From an uncultured Bacteroidota bacterium (lineage in GTDB: Bacteria; Bacteroidota; Bacteroidia; Bacteroidales; P3), in the NCBI GenBank assembly GCA_902788805.1, contig CADALO010000007.1:4552-68551 (forward strand): a stretch of DNA of 64,000 bases, written 5' to 3'. Under the pieces are notes generated by a model, which was given only the letters and a program-made list of their open reading frames with translations, was not told the origin of the DNA and did no database searches. Positions 33,361 through 42,639 of this stretch are shown in pieces; the stretch's first letter is position 1; the number at the start of each line of letters is the position of its first letter. The position numbers and the translations under genes are program-made.

Positions 33361-34542
33361 ATGAACATTACAAAATTTTCATATTGTTTTGGGTGTGGTG
33401 TATGTGTAGCCACATGCCCTAAAAATCTTATTTCCATCAAAATGGACCCTAATGGTTTTTATAAACCATTCCTCAATAACGTTGATTTATGTGTCAATTG
33501 CGAAATATGTATAGGAGTGTGTTCTTTTAATAGTCTTACCACTGCAATTGATAACGAACCAATCCTTTCGTGGGCGGCTTGGAGCAACAATGATAATATA
33601 CATCGTAAGTGCTCATCGGGGGGGATAGGTTTCGAGATAGGAAAACAACTTATCGAAAAAGGTTATAAAGCGGTTGGTTGTCGTTATAATGTTGAGGAAC
33701 AACGTGCGGAGCACTTCATTGCCACAACTGTTGAGGAATATGTTCAGTCAATTGGAAGTAAGTATATACAAAGCTATACTGAAGAGGCTCTTCGGCAAAT
33801 CGACAGAAAACAAAAATATCTTGTAACGGGTACACCATGCCAGATAGATTCCTTCAGGCGAATGATCCGTAAATTCAATTGTGAGGATAATTTCATATTA
33901 TTGGATTTCTTTTGTCACTGCGTTCCAAGTATGTATGCATGGAAAGCATACATTAAAATGCTTGAACCTCAAATTGGAGAAGTGACGTATGCAAGTTGGC
34001 GTAATAAATTTGAGTTTGGGTGGCACGACAGCTGGCTCATGGGAGTTGATGGTGAAAAGACATCAAAACCAGTTGATTGGCATGATTCTTATAATCTGAT
34101 AGTTAGGGGAAAAAAAACCTTTATACAATCTAGAAAATCTCAAGGAGACCTTTTTTACAAACTGTTCTTGGGTGATCTGTGTTTAGGTCCACAATGTCAG
34201 AATGATTGTAAATTCAAGTATGATAAATCTTCGGCAGATATTAGAATAGGTGATTTGTGGGGACAAACCTATGACAAAGATGAAAAAGGAGTGAGTGCAT
34301 TAATTGCATTTACTGCTAAGGGTGAAAATGTTATAAAGAGTTTAAAGAATGTAACATTGATTGAGCACCCATTTGAGGTTGTGGCGGAAGGTCAAATGAG
34401 AAAGAACGCAACAAAAAAAGAAATGTCGCCTGTTATAATGTATCTTTTGCGGCATAATTATCGTTTAGACGGTATGTTGTTTAGAGTTACATTTTTTGCT
34501 CAAAGAGTATTATCAAAAATAAAAAGTCTAATAAAGAAATGA
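33361..34542 (+). CDS. Coenzyme F420 hydrogenase/dehydrogenase beta-subunit-like ferredoxin protein
   Basis: 393 residues. Two 4Fe-4S clusters are seen as CFGCGVCVATCPKN (about 8-21) and CVNCEICIGVCSF (45-57), followed by CSSGGIG and the FrhB-like C-terminus (LVTGTPCQ, CHCVPSMYAW). In polysaccharide loci this family sits next to pyruvyltransferase genes. It overlaps the next gene by four bases. Its redox role there is not established. Confidence 0.9.
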   Translation: MNITKFSYCFGCGVCVATCPKNLISIKMDPNGFYKPFLNNVDLCVNCEICIGVCSFNSLTTAIDNEPILSWAAWSNNDNIHRKCSSGGIGFEIGKQLIEKGYKAVGCRYNVEEQRAEHFIATTVEEYVQSIGSKYIQSYTEEALRQIDRKQKYLVTGTPCQIDSFRRMIRKFNCEDNFILLDFFCHCVPSMYAWKAYIKMLEPQIGEVTYASWRNKFEFGWHDSWLMGVDGEKTSKPVDWHDSYNLIVRGKKTFIQSRKSQGDLFYKLFLGDLCLGPQCQNDCKFKYDKSSADIRIGDLWGQTYDKDEKGVSALIAFTAKGENVIKSLKNVTLIEHPFEVVAEGQMRKNATKKEMSPVIMYLLRHNYRLDGMLFRVTFFAQRVLSKIKSLIKK

Positions 34543-35660
34543 AAATTGGAATAATGACAATGCATCGTGTACAGAATATTGGTTCTGTACTACAAGCTTA
34601 TGCGTTACAACGAGCTATAGAAAAATGTGGTTGTGAAGCAGAGCTGATAGATTACGAGTTTCCTCCAGTATATAGGCGAGGATTTTCAATGAATGGATTA
34701 ATAAAAGGTTTATATGCGATTGCTATAGATGCATTAAAAGGCTTTTCAAACAAAAAACGCTTAAGTTTGTTGTCAAAATTTCGTAATAAGTATTTTAAGT
34801 GTTCACCAGATTCCTATGATAGGGAGATGATTAACGTAAATCCGCCTAAGTATGATATATATTGTACTGGTAGTGACCAAGTATGGAATCCGTTGCATGT
34901 TGGGAAAGATACTTCTTTTATGCTTGATTTTATTCCAACATGGAGTCGCTGTTTTTCGTATGCGTCGAGCTTTGCTACATCTAGTATCGCTGATACATTG
35001 GTTCCAGTCTATAAAAAAGAATTATCTAAGTATGATTTTATAACAGTTAGGGAAGAAACCGGTGTAAATTTAATAAAACAGATAGTAGGTAAAGATTCTT
35101 CAGTGGTATGCGACCCAACCTTATTATTGCAACCAGAAGAATGGAATCAAATTGCAAGCGATTCAAAGATACAGTTACCGTCAAAATATATTTTGGTTTA
35201 CTTATTACGATATATGTTTGATCCCCGGCCTGGTTTTTATAGTATTGTTAGAAAGGTTCAAGAAAATCTGAAGTTACCTGTTATTTATTTTGAAGGTAGC
35301 TTAAGTGAAATGCTTCAAAAAAAATCTAAAGTAATATCAGGTGTTGGCCCTTCTGATTTTATAAAAATTGTCAGTAATGCTTCTTTTGTTATTACAGACT
35401 CATTTCACGGTACGGCTTTTGCCTCATTATATAATGTTCCTATGATAGGTGTGGTAAATGATTCAGATATTGGCGATAGTAGATTGGCATCTTTGAGGCA
35501 TATTGTTGGCGGTGAGAATTCGATTGTCAGAATAGGGTCAAGTTCTTCTTTTACTTTAAATGAAGATTTCGAAAAATATAAATGTGATTATAGTCTCTTG
35601 CTGTCATTTCAGGATAAATCTAGACGCATGTTAGAAATGATGATAGACAATTGTAAATAA
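34539..35660 (+). CDS. Polysaccharide pyruvyltransferase family protein
   Basis: 373 residues. KIGIMTMHRVQNIGSVLQAYAL and IYCTGSDQVWNP at the N-terminus, FVITDSFHGTAFA and DSDIGDSRL further on, are the family pattern. It adds a ketal-linked pyruvate from phosphoenolpyruvate to a sugar or joins related modification chemistry. It forms a pair with the upstream ferredoxin-like protein. Confidence 0.92.
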   Translation: MKIGIMTMHRVQNIGSVLQAYALQRAIEKCGCEAELIDYEFPPVYRRGFSMNGLIKGLYAIAIDALKGFSNKKRLSLLSKFRNKYFKCSPDSYDREMINVNPPKYDIYCTGSDQVWNPLHVGKDTSFMLDFIPTWSRCFSYASSFATSSIADTLVPVYKKELSKYDFITVREETGVNLIKQIVGKDSSVVCDPTLLLQPEEWNQIASDSKIQLPSKYILVYLLRYMFDPRPGFYSIVRKVQENLKLPVIYFEGSLSEMLQKKSKVISGVGPSDFIKIVSNASFVITDSFHGTAFASLYNVPMIGVVNDSDIGDSRLASLRHIVGGENSIVRIGSSSSFTLNEDFEKYKCDYSLLLSFQDKSRRMLEMMIDNCK

Positions 35661-35684
35661 AACTGTTAAGAAATAATAAAACAG

Positions 35685-36384
35685 ATGATAGTTTTCGATA
35701 TTATTAAGAGATTCTATAACCTTTCAAACAATGAAAGATTTATTAAAAGTCTTAGAAATCAAGGTGTTAATATTGGTGGGGGGGGGGATTTTTAGAAGCC
35801 CATTCACTACAAGGATTGATTTGTCGAGGCCCTCTTTGGTAACAATAGGTAATAATGTGGATATTAACAAATATTTTCAGATTTTAACCCACGATTATTC
35901 AGCCAAAGTTTTCAAGTATGCATATCACGATTTCTTGAATTCCTCAGGCACGGTTAATATAGGTTCGAACATATACTTTGGTACAAATGTTATTGTGTTA
36001 AAAGGCGTGACTATTGGTGATAATTGTATTATTGCAGCAGGTTCTGTTGTATCAAAAAGTATTCCTCCGAATTCTGTTGCAGCCGGTGTGCCTTGTAGGG
36101 TTGTTTGTTCACTGGATGATTATTATAAGAAGAGAAAAGAACAATCGTTAAAAGAGGCTGTTGAATATGTTAAATCGATAATTGAAAGGTTTGGCAGGGA
36201 TCCTTATCCAAAAGAACTTCATGAGGAGTTTGTTTGGTTTGTTGATAATAGTAACTATAATGATTATGCAAGTGTGATGCCATTAGATTCGCAATTAGGT
36301 GTTGCCAAAAATGATTATTTAGATAAACACAAGGCATTGTTTAAAAATTTAGAAGAGTTTATTGGTTATTGTAAGTCTAACTAA
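35685..36384 (+). CDS. Left-handed beta-helix acetyltransferase, off-phase at a G10 tract
   Basis: The true start is probably ATG 35685, giving IVFDIIKRFYNLSNNERFI and further family residues, but with ten G at 35778-35787 that frame ends at TAG 35793. With nine or twelve G it would enter the downstream frame, which continues IFRSPFTTRIDLSRPSLVTIG and then hexapeptide repeats (IGSNIYFG, VTIGDNC, AGSVVSKSIPPNSVAAGVPC). An internal ATG (35731) opens the downstream frame but gives an atypical N-terminus. Expected activity is O-acetylation of a capsule sugar. Confidence 0.8.
35778..35787. repeat. G10 homopolymer tract (candidate phase-variation switch)
   Basis: Ten consecutive G in the acetyltransferase gene, within the first 34 codons. 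A length divisible by three would keep the family N-terminus in frame with the rest. Confidence 0.75.
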
Positions 36385-36395
36385 AATATAACATT

Positions 36396-37280
36396 ATGAA
36401 ATTGGCAATAGCAATAATAACAATGAATAGAGCTCAACAACTAAAAGAAGCAATAGAAAGTTGTTTTCGCTCAAAACTCCCTGATGATACGGAGTTTGTT
36501 GTCATTGATAATGCATCTACCGATAATACACAAGCTGTTGTCGAAGATTTATTCCATGCGTCCCCATATCATTTATATTATGAAAAACTTAATGATAATT
36601 TGGGTGTGGGTAAAGGAAGAAACTATGCCTTTTCAAAAGCGTCAGCAGAATATGTTTATTTCTTGGATGATGATGCTTATATTGATATAACCCATAATCA
36701 GGATTTTTTTATTAATGCAATTAAAATACTTGATGAAAATGATATTATAAAAACACTAACTACTCAAATATTTGATTTGTTATGGGATAAAAATAGAGTT
36801 GAAATAGATGGACCTCTATATAAGGAAGGTTTATACAAGTGCTATAGATTTTGTGGAGGTTCGCATTTTTTAAGAAGTTCATTTTTTAAAGGGTCAGACC
36901 CATATTTCCCTAATAAATATGGTTTGGAAGAGATTTTCCCATCTTTAAGGGTTGCCGAAGAAGGCGGGATAAATGCCTTTGCACCTTCTTTAAATGTTAT
37001 TCATAACCCCAAAGTCAACAAATGGTCTTCGGGTAATAAAGAGCTTCTAGTAACCGAAATAGTAAGTAAGTATGCCATAAAATCCATAATATATCCAGTT
37101 TTAACAATACCTGTTTTGTATTTTGCATTTCTGGCGAGAAGCATAAAGGTTTTAAATATTAAATTTATTATTCAAGCCCACAAAAAAATTAAAGACCTGA
37201 AAAATAATGTTGAAACAAAGAGAATCAAAAATAGTACAGTTTACAAATTATTTAAAGACTTTGGTTTCTCCGTTTTTTAA
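36396..37280 (+). CDS. Glycosyltransferase family 2
   Basis: 294 residues with LAIAIITMNRAQQLKEAIES, TEFVVIDNASTDNTQAVVED and the catalytic-type FLDDDAYID. The DDD motif and the late VAEEGGINAF fit GT2 enzymes. AT-rich, in the core of the polysaccharide cluster. Confidence 0.88.
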   Translation: MKLAIAIITMNRAQQLKEAIESCFRSKLPDDTEFVVIDNASTDNTQAVVEDLFHASPYHLYYEKLNDNLGVGKGRNYAFSKASAEYVYFLDDDAYIDITHNQDFFINAIKILDENDIIKTLTTQIFDLLWDKNRVEIDGPLYKEGLYKCYRFCGGSHFLRSSFFKGSDPYFPNKYGLEEIFPSLRVAEEGGINAFAPSLNVIHNPKVNKWSSGNKELLVTEIVSKYAIKSIIYPVLTIPVLYFAFLARSIKVLNIKFIIQAHKKIKDLKNNVETKRIKNSTVYKLFKDFGFSVF

Positions 37281-37300
37281 TGACATTAAAATAAAACAAT

Positions 37301-38197
37301 ATGATTCAAATTAAGCGTTGGTTTTTAATGCTCACGGGTAAGAGCATTTGGCATGTTAATCAAGATATTGGGAAATGCTTTCAAAAAAACAAGATTGAGG
37401 GGTATTATAACAACTTGACGGAGAAGGTGACAAAATTACCTAAGCTCCTTGAAGGTGATGGTCTTCCTTTGTTAGAAGTTGCAGATAGAAAGAGCGTGGA
37501 AATGCCAGTGGCTATTTTCCAATATGGTTTAGGAGCGTACGATTTATATTTGCAAACACGAGAGGAAATCTATTTGAAGAAATTCATACAATCTGTTGAA
37601 TGGGCAATAACTCATCAGGATGAACAAGGCCGTTGGAACACATTCTTTTACGTATATCCGGAACACCCTTTTGGTGCCATGTCTCAAGGTGAGGGCGCTT
37701 CGTTGTTGATTAGAGCTTATGCAAGAACAGGGAAACAAGAATATCTCGATGCTGCTCATAAAGCTATCGATTTCATGTTGCTTCCGATAGAAGATGGTGG
37801 TACCGCAAAATATGAGAAAGATGATGTTGTGTTGACTGAGTATACGCACCTTCCTATTGTGATGAATGGTTGGATTTTTGCATGGTGGGGTTTGTATGAT
37901 TATGTGTTGGCAACTAATGATGGCAACTATAAAAAGATACTTGACAAATCATGCGAAACACTGGAAAAACATTTACCTTTGTTTAAAGCGGCTTATTGGA
38001 GCAAATATGATGAAGCGGGCATGATGGCCAGTCCATTCTATCATAACTTGCACATTGCTCAGATGCAAGCTATGTTTGAACTGACAGGACGCGATATATT
38101 CAAGCAATATGCAACCCGATGGGAAAAGCAACAAAAGAATCCTTTCTGTAAAGCGATTGCTTTTGTAAAAAAAGCAGTACAGAAACTTACTGAGTAA
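37301..38197 (+). CDS. D-glucuronyl C5-epimerase C-terminal domain-like protein
   Basis: 298 residues with a run of alpha-hairpins seen in C5-epimerase C-terminal domains (PF06662 type): EMPVAIFQYGLGAYDL, HPFGAMSQGEGASLLIRAYART, VMNGWIFAWWGLYDY. Known members epimerise glucuronic acid in heparosan. Here it is between GTs, so it may modify a uronic acid in the polysaccharide or act as a helical toroid in assembly. No separate N-terminal domain is visible. Confidence 0.8.
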   Translation: MIQIKRWFLMLTGKSIWHVNQDIGKCFQKNKIEGYYNNLTEKVTKLPKLLEGDGLPLLEVADRKSVEMPVAIFQYGLGAYDLYLQTREEIYLKKFIQSVEWAITHQDEQGRWNTFFYVYPEHPFGAMSQGEGASLLIRAYARTGKQEYLDAAHKAIDFMLLPIEDGGTAKYEKDDVVLTEYTHLPIVMNGWIFAWWGLYDYVLATNDGNYKKILDKSCETLEKHLPLFKAAYWSKYDEAGMMASPFYHNLHIAQMQAMFELTGRDIFKQYATRWEKQQKNPFCKAIAFVKKAVQKLTE

Positions 38198-38203
38198 TAA
38201 GCA

Positions 38204-39187
38204 ATGAAGATATTAATAGTATCAAATCAAATATACGCAGATGACAGGGTTACAAACCCTGTTTTACAGCGTATGCAAAAATCGTTGAAGCGAGACAAGC
38301 GAGTGTCAGGAGTTGAACTGATGCCAGTGGTTTATTCCTTAACCGGTTTGGATAATATACGCAAGGCTGCTAAACAATCGGATGTAATACATATTCATTT
38401 TGGCGGACTATACGCGCTTGCTATTTGGCTTTTCTTGTTGGGGGTAAATAGACCCAAATTAATTACATTCCACGGAACAGATATTCACGCAAAAGCTATT
38501 GCAACGGAGAGGAAATTAACCACAAAGATAAAGATTAAGTTCAACCAGTATGCTTCGTTTTTATCAATTTTAGCTTTTGATAGGGTTGGCTTTGTTGCAA
38601 AAGAGATGGAACATTACGTGCCTAAATGGCTCAATTGTCAGTTGAAAAAAAAAGCATTTGTTCAATCCCTAGGTGTTGATTACTATTTGTTTCAGCCAAT
38701 GGAGAAGGAAGAGGCTCGTGACAAATTACATTTGGGTGATAAAAGATATGCGCTTTTTTCGACAATTAGCAATACCAACATTAAAAGACAGGATATTGCC
38801 GAGGCTATTGTTGAACAATTAGGCGTTGATTATGAGTTGTTGATAATGTGTGGTGTTAGGCCCTCCGATGTGCCACTTTATATAAATGCTTGTGACTTTT
38901 TGCTTTTAACTTCCGATGAGGAAGGTTCACCCAATATTATTCGTGAGTGTTTGGCTTTAAATAAACCTGTTTTTAGTGTCAATGTGGGAGATGCGTCACT
39001 TCAATTGTCGGGTTTGAAAAATTCTTGCATTATTGACCGTCAACCAGAAAACGCCTCTAAAACAATCATATCGGTTCTACAACAACCGTATCAGGATAAT
39101 ACAAGAGAGACGTTGAAAAAACGCTTGGATTTTGATTGCCTTAACGAGAACATTGTTGGTTTGTATGAAAAACTAATGCATTATTAA
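38204..39187 (+). CDS. Glycosyltransferase, GT-B fold
   Basis: 327 residues: VIHIHFGGLYALAIWLF and LITFHGTDIHAKA in the N-lobe, then LLLTSDEEGSPNIIRECLA, the E-x7-E type donor motif of GT4-like enzymes. It would transfer a sugar from a nucleotide donor. Confidence 0.87.
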   Translation: MKILIVSNQIYADDRVTNPVLQRMQKSLKRDKRVSGVELMPVVYSLTGLDNIRKAAKQSDVIHIHFGGLYALAIWLFLLGVNRPKLITFHGTDIHAKAIATERKLTTKIKIKFNQYASFLSILAFDRVGFVAKEMEHYVPKWLNCQLKKKAFVQSLGVDYYLFQPMEKEEARDKLHLGDKRYALFSTISNTNIKRQDIAEAIVEQLGVDYELLIMCGVRPSDVPLYINACDFLLLTSDEEGSPNIIRECLALNKPVFSVNVGDASLQLSGLKNSCIIDRQPENASKTIISVLQQPYQDNTRETLKKRLDFDCLNENIVGLYEKLMHY

Positions 39188-39226
39188 TGGTTTCTGTGAT
39201 TACATAATTCAGATAAATAGAGTATT

Positions 39227-40129
39227 ATGAGAATAATAAATATTACTGGGGGATTGGGAAACCAAATGTTTCAGTATGCTTTTGCAATAAGTTTAAAAAT
39301 GGCTTTTCCTGAAGAGGAAGTTTATATAGACACATCGCATTACCATACCATTTTTTTTAATCATTTCAAGGGCATTAACCTTCATAATGGCTTTGAAATA
39401 GACAAGGTTTTCCCCAATGCAAAGCTCCCGATTGCTGGCTTTCGGCAAATTGTGAAGCTGTCTTATTACATGCCTAACTATATGTTGTCACGGCTTATTA
39501 GGAAGGTGTTGCCACGTCGTAAGAGTGAATTGATTCCACCATACAGCAAAAATTATAGCTATTTACCTGAGGCTTACCTTCCAAAAGATTGCTATTATGA
39601 GGGTTTCTGGCAATGTATAAAGAATTTTGAGAATGTAAAAAAAGAGTTGATAGAAACATTTGCTCACCCTTTACCCAATAGCTATAATAAGCAATTGATT
39701 GAAGAAATTAATTCGTGTCAATCGGTTGGAATTCATATCCGACGTGGTGATTATTTGAATGAGCCTGAGTTTAGGAATATTTGTGGAATTGAGTATTACA
39801 AAAAGGGGATTGAGATGATTCTTTCGGACAAGAAGCCCCATTCTTTTTACATTTTTTCAAATGATATGGCTTGGTGTAAAGAAAATATTGCACCACTGGT
39901 GGGAGAAAATAGTATCTGTTACGTTGAAGGTAATATAGGAAAAGATAGTTGCTGGGATATGTTTTTGATGACCTATTGCAAAGATTTGATTATTGCAAAT
40001 AGTTCATTTTCATGGTGGGGTGCATTCCTTAATCAACACGTTGATAGGGTTATTGCGCCAGAGCCTTGGTTAAACAGGGATTGTGAGATTGACAACTACG
40101 AAAACAGTTGGTTAAGAGTCAAAAGTTAA
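39227..40129 (+). CDS. Alpha-1,2-fucosyltransferase (GT11)
   Basis: 300 residues with MRIINITGGLGNQMFQYAFA and the family motif HIRRGDYL (about 170-177), plus FSNDMAWCKENI and NSSFSWWGAFLN. GT11 enzymes transfer L-fucose from GDP-fucose to galactose-type acceptors. This ties the polysaccharide to gmd, fcl and manC at 57-62 kb. Confidence 0.93.
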   Translation: MRIINITGGLGNQMFQYAFAISLKMAFPEEEVYIDTSHYHTIFFNHFKGINLHNGFEIDKVFPNAKLPIAGFRQIVKLSYYMPNYMLSRLIRKVLPRRKSELIPPYSKNYSYLPEAYLPKDCYYEGFWQCIKNFENVKKELIETFAHPLPNSYNKQLIEEINSCQSVGIHIRRGDYLNEPEFRNICGIEYYKKGIEMILSDKKPHSFYIFSNDMAWCKENIAPLVGENSICYVEGNIGKDSCWDMFLMTYCKDLIIANSSFSWWGAFLNQHVDRVIAPEPWLNRDCEIDNYENSWLRVKS

Positions 40130-40140
40130 AATAATTGACC

Positions 40141-40923
40141 ATGGAAGAGAAAGATCTTGTTTCTATTATTATGCCCACATATAAGTGTGGTCAGTTTATT
40201 CCAGAAAGTATAAAGTGTGTCCAAACACAGACTTATCAGAATTGGGAACTGATTATCGTGGATGATTGTTCAGAAGACGGTACTATTGACACAATATTAG
40301 AGTTTAAAAAAAATGATGTGAGAATTAGTTTGTTTCAAAACGCAAAAAACAGTGGCGCGGCTGTTTCTCGCAATACAGCCTTGAGAAACGCCAAGGGTCG
40401 TTGGATTGCCTTTTTGGATAGCGATGACCTTTGGGAGTCTACCAAACTTGAGAAACAAATCAAGTTTATGGAGGATAACGGCTATGCTTTCTCATATCAT
40501 GACTATGTTGAGATAGACGAGCAGGACAAGGATCTTGGCGTTTATGTGAGTGGAAAAAAACGTGTTGGCAAGTTTGATATGTACGCTTGCTGCTGGCCTG
40601 GTTGTTTGTCGGTGATGTACGATGCTTCAAAAGTGGGTTTGATACAGATTAACGACATCAAGAAAAACAACGATACGGCATTGTGGCTGAAGGTGGTGCA
40701 GAAAGCCGATTGCTATTTATTGAAGGAATGCCTTGGCAAGTACCGCCGTCGTGCCAATTCCATAACTCCTAAACCCCTATGGCAACGTATCTGGGCGCAT
40801 TATCCCTTGTTCCACGTGGGCGAAGAGATGAACCCCATCAGAGCTACATTTTGGGTCGGGATGAATGTGTTTGGGAATGCTTACAAGAAATTCAAGTACG
40901 TAAAAAAATATAATGTTGAGTAA
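40141..40923 (+). CDS. Glycosyltransferase family 2
   Basis: 260 residues: VSIIMPTYKCGQFIPESIKC, WELIIVDDCSEDGTI, NSGAAVSRNTALRNAKGRWIAFLDSDDLWE. The end of the gene (40913-40923) overlaps the next gene. ATG 40141 is preferred to TTG 40135. Confidence 0.9.
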   Translation: MEEKDLVSIIMPTYKCGQFIPESIKCVQTQTYQNWELIIVDDCSEDGTIDTILEFKKNDVRISLFQNAKNSGAAVSRNTALRNAKGRWIAFLDSDDLWESTKLEKQIKFMEDNGYAFSYHDYVEIDEQDKDLGVYVSGKKRVGKFDMYACCWPGCLSVMYDASKVGLIQINDIKKNNDTALWLKVVQKADCYLLKECLGKYRRRANSITPKPLWQRIWAHYPLFHVGEEMNPIRATFWVGMNVFGNAYKKFKYVKKYNVE

Positions 40924-42223
40924 TATGAACATGAAATTAAGAAACATACCGTTCTCGCCACCGGACATGACCGAATTAGAGGTCGCTGAGGTGCGCGAAG
41001 CCATTTTGTCGGGTTGGATTACCACTGGTCCTCGCACAAAAAAACTAGAACAACAGATTTCGGAGTTTGTGCATACGGATAAAACTGTGTGCTTGAACTC
41101 GGCCACTGCATCAATGGAGATGGTGCTGCACCTGCTGGGCGTTGGGTCGGGCGATGAAGTGATAGTCCCGGCATACACCTACACGGCTACAGCCAGTGTT
41201 GTTACCCATGTAGGTGCAAAGCTTGTGATGGTAGATAGCAAGAAGGACAGCGTGGAGATGGATTATGAGCAGTTGGAGAAGGCTATTAACGATAAGACCA
41301 GGGTGATTGTGCCGGTTGACTTAGGCGGCATCGTGGCTGATTATGACCGTGTGTTTGATATAGTGGAGCGCAAAAAAGATCTGTTCCACCCGTCGAATGC
41401 TTTGCAAGCGAAGTTTGGCCGCATCATCGTTTCTGGCGACTGTGCCCACTCGTTTGGCGCTTCGCGCAAGGGCAAGATGGCAGGCGAGATAGCTGACTTC
41501 AGTTCATTCAGCTTCCATGCCGTGAAGAATTTTACCACGGCTGAGGGCGGTGCGATGACATGGAATCTGCCGTTTGGCAACGAGGTTGTTCCAATGGATG
41601 TTGACTATATGCCTACTGTGCCTAAAAAAGAGGGCGAGACTTGGAATGAGTTGCTCTATCGCCTGTCGCAGCTGTTCTCACTTCACGGCCAGAACAAGGA
41701 TGCTTTGGCCAAGACCAAATTGGGTGCTTGGGAATATGACATTATCGGCCCGTGGTACAAGTGCAACATGACCGACATCATGGCTGCCCTTGGTTTGGTG
41801 CAGATGCAACGCTACCAGCAATTGCTGGAACGTAGGTATGAGATAGTAGCGAAATATAATGAAGGAATAGACAACCTTAACGATAACCTTGACGATAACC
41901 ATAAGGTGGTTTATCTAAACCATAGGGATGCGGAACATTGCAGCTCACACCATCTTTACCTGCTGAGACTGTCGGGTAGAACACGTGAAGAGACCAACCA
42001 AGTGATAGAGAGGATGGCAGAGAGAGGCATTGCAACCAACGTTCACTACAAACCACTGCCGATGATGACGGCATATAAAGCATTGGGCTTCGACATTAAA
42101 AATTATCCGAATGCATACCATCTGTTTGAGAATGAAATTACATTCCCGTTGCATACCAGGTTGAGTGATGAGGATGTGGATTATATTATCGAGAACTTCA
42201 GAGAAGTGGTTTCTCAACTTTAA
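40913..42223 (+). CDS. DegT aminotransferase (WcfR-like)
   Basis: 436 residues with the PLP lysine in SFHAVKNFTTAEGG (K205) and GWITTGPRTKKLE. It looks like WcfR from the B. fragilis PSA locus, which makes UDP-AATGal (a 2-acetamido-4-amino-2,4,6-trideoxygalactose donor). In PSA, wcfR lies beside wcfS as here. Its last codon and stop are shared with the left array of a type III cassette. An internal array (41872-41910) encodes IDNLNDNLDDNH. ATG 40925 is an alternative start. Confidence 0.85.
   Translation: MLSNMNMKLRNIPFSPPDMTELEVAEVREAILSGWITTGPRTKKLEQQISEFVHTDKTVCLNSATASMEMVLHLLGVGSGDEVIVPAYTYTATASVVTHVGAKLVMVDSKKDSVEMDYEQLEKAINDKTRVIVPVDLGGIVADYDRVFDIVERKKDLFHPSNALQAKFGRIIVSGDCAHSFGASRKGKMAGEIADFSSFSFHAVKNFTTAEGGAMTWNLPFGNEVVPMDVDYMPTVPKKEGETWNELLYRLSQLFSLHGQNKDALAKTKLGAWEYDIIGPWYKCNMTDIMAALGLVQMQRYQQLLERRYEIVAKYNEGIDNLNDNLDDNHKVVYLNHRDAEHCSSHHLYLLRLSGRTREETNQVIERMAERGIATNVHYKPLPMMTAYKALGFDIKNYPNAYHLFENEITFPLHTRLSDEDVDYIIENFREVVSQL
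41872..41910. repeat. In-frame AACCTTAACGAT array inside the WcfR-like gene
   Basis: AACCTT, AACGAT, AACCTT, GACGAT, AACC, then ATAAGGTGG. Same units as the type III cassettes, translated as NLNDNLDDN. Confidence 0.7.
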
Positions 42224-42632
42224 CGATAACGCTAACGTTAACCTATGGGAAATTCAAGGAATTTCAGAGAATACTCGGTTTGGAAGGAGGCTGTTGACTT
42301 CGCTACCTCTGTCTATGAGATAACAGGTAAAATGCCTTGGTTTGAAAAGAAGGGACTGTGCGACCAATTGCAGAGAGCAGCAGTTTCTATCAGTTCAAAC
42401 ATAGCTGAGGGTGCTGCAAGACCGTCTGATTCCGACTTTGCACATTTCTTGGATTTTGCGTTAGGTTCAGCTTTTGAGGTAGAAACTCAGTTGCAAATCG
42501 CGAAGAATGTGGGTTATATTGAAGAACCTCTCTTTCGTGAATTGCAAGAAAAACTCTCCTCGATTGAGCGTCAGTTAAATGGTTTAATCAATTCGATTAG
42601 AAAAAGTTAAAGTTATCGTCAACGTTAACGTT
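42220..42632 (+). mobile_element. Type III cassette between the wcfR-like and wcfS-like genes
   Basis: Left units AACGAT/AACGCT/AACGTT (42220-42243) start at the stop codon of the aminotransferase; right units GTTAAA/GTTATC/GTCAAC/GTTAAC (42606-42632) end seven bases before the next start. The cargo is the gene at 42245. It is an interruption of a gene pair that is adjacent in other Bacteroidales (from memory). Confidence 0.7.
42245..42610 (+). CDS. Four-helix-bundle protein (IVP family), type III subfamily
   Basis: 121 residues, most like the gene at 7090: NSRNFREYSVWKEAVDFAT, MPWFEKKGLCDQLQRAAVS, SNIAEGAARPS, ALGSAFEVETQL. Start is at the end of the left array and the stop is in the first unit of the right array. 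It is 35 kb away from its sister cassette, in a different gene context, which speaks for movement or copying. Confidence 0.86.
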   Translation: MGNSRNFREYSVWKEAVDFATSVYEITGKMPWFEKKGLCDQLQRAAVSISSNIAEGAARPSDSDFAHFLDFALGSAFEVETQLQIAKNVGYIEEPLFRELQEKLSSIERQLNGLINSIRKS

Positions 42633-42639
42633 GTTTATT

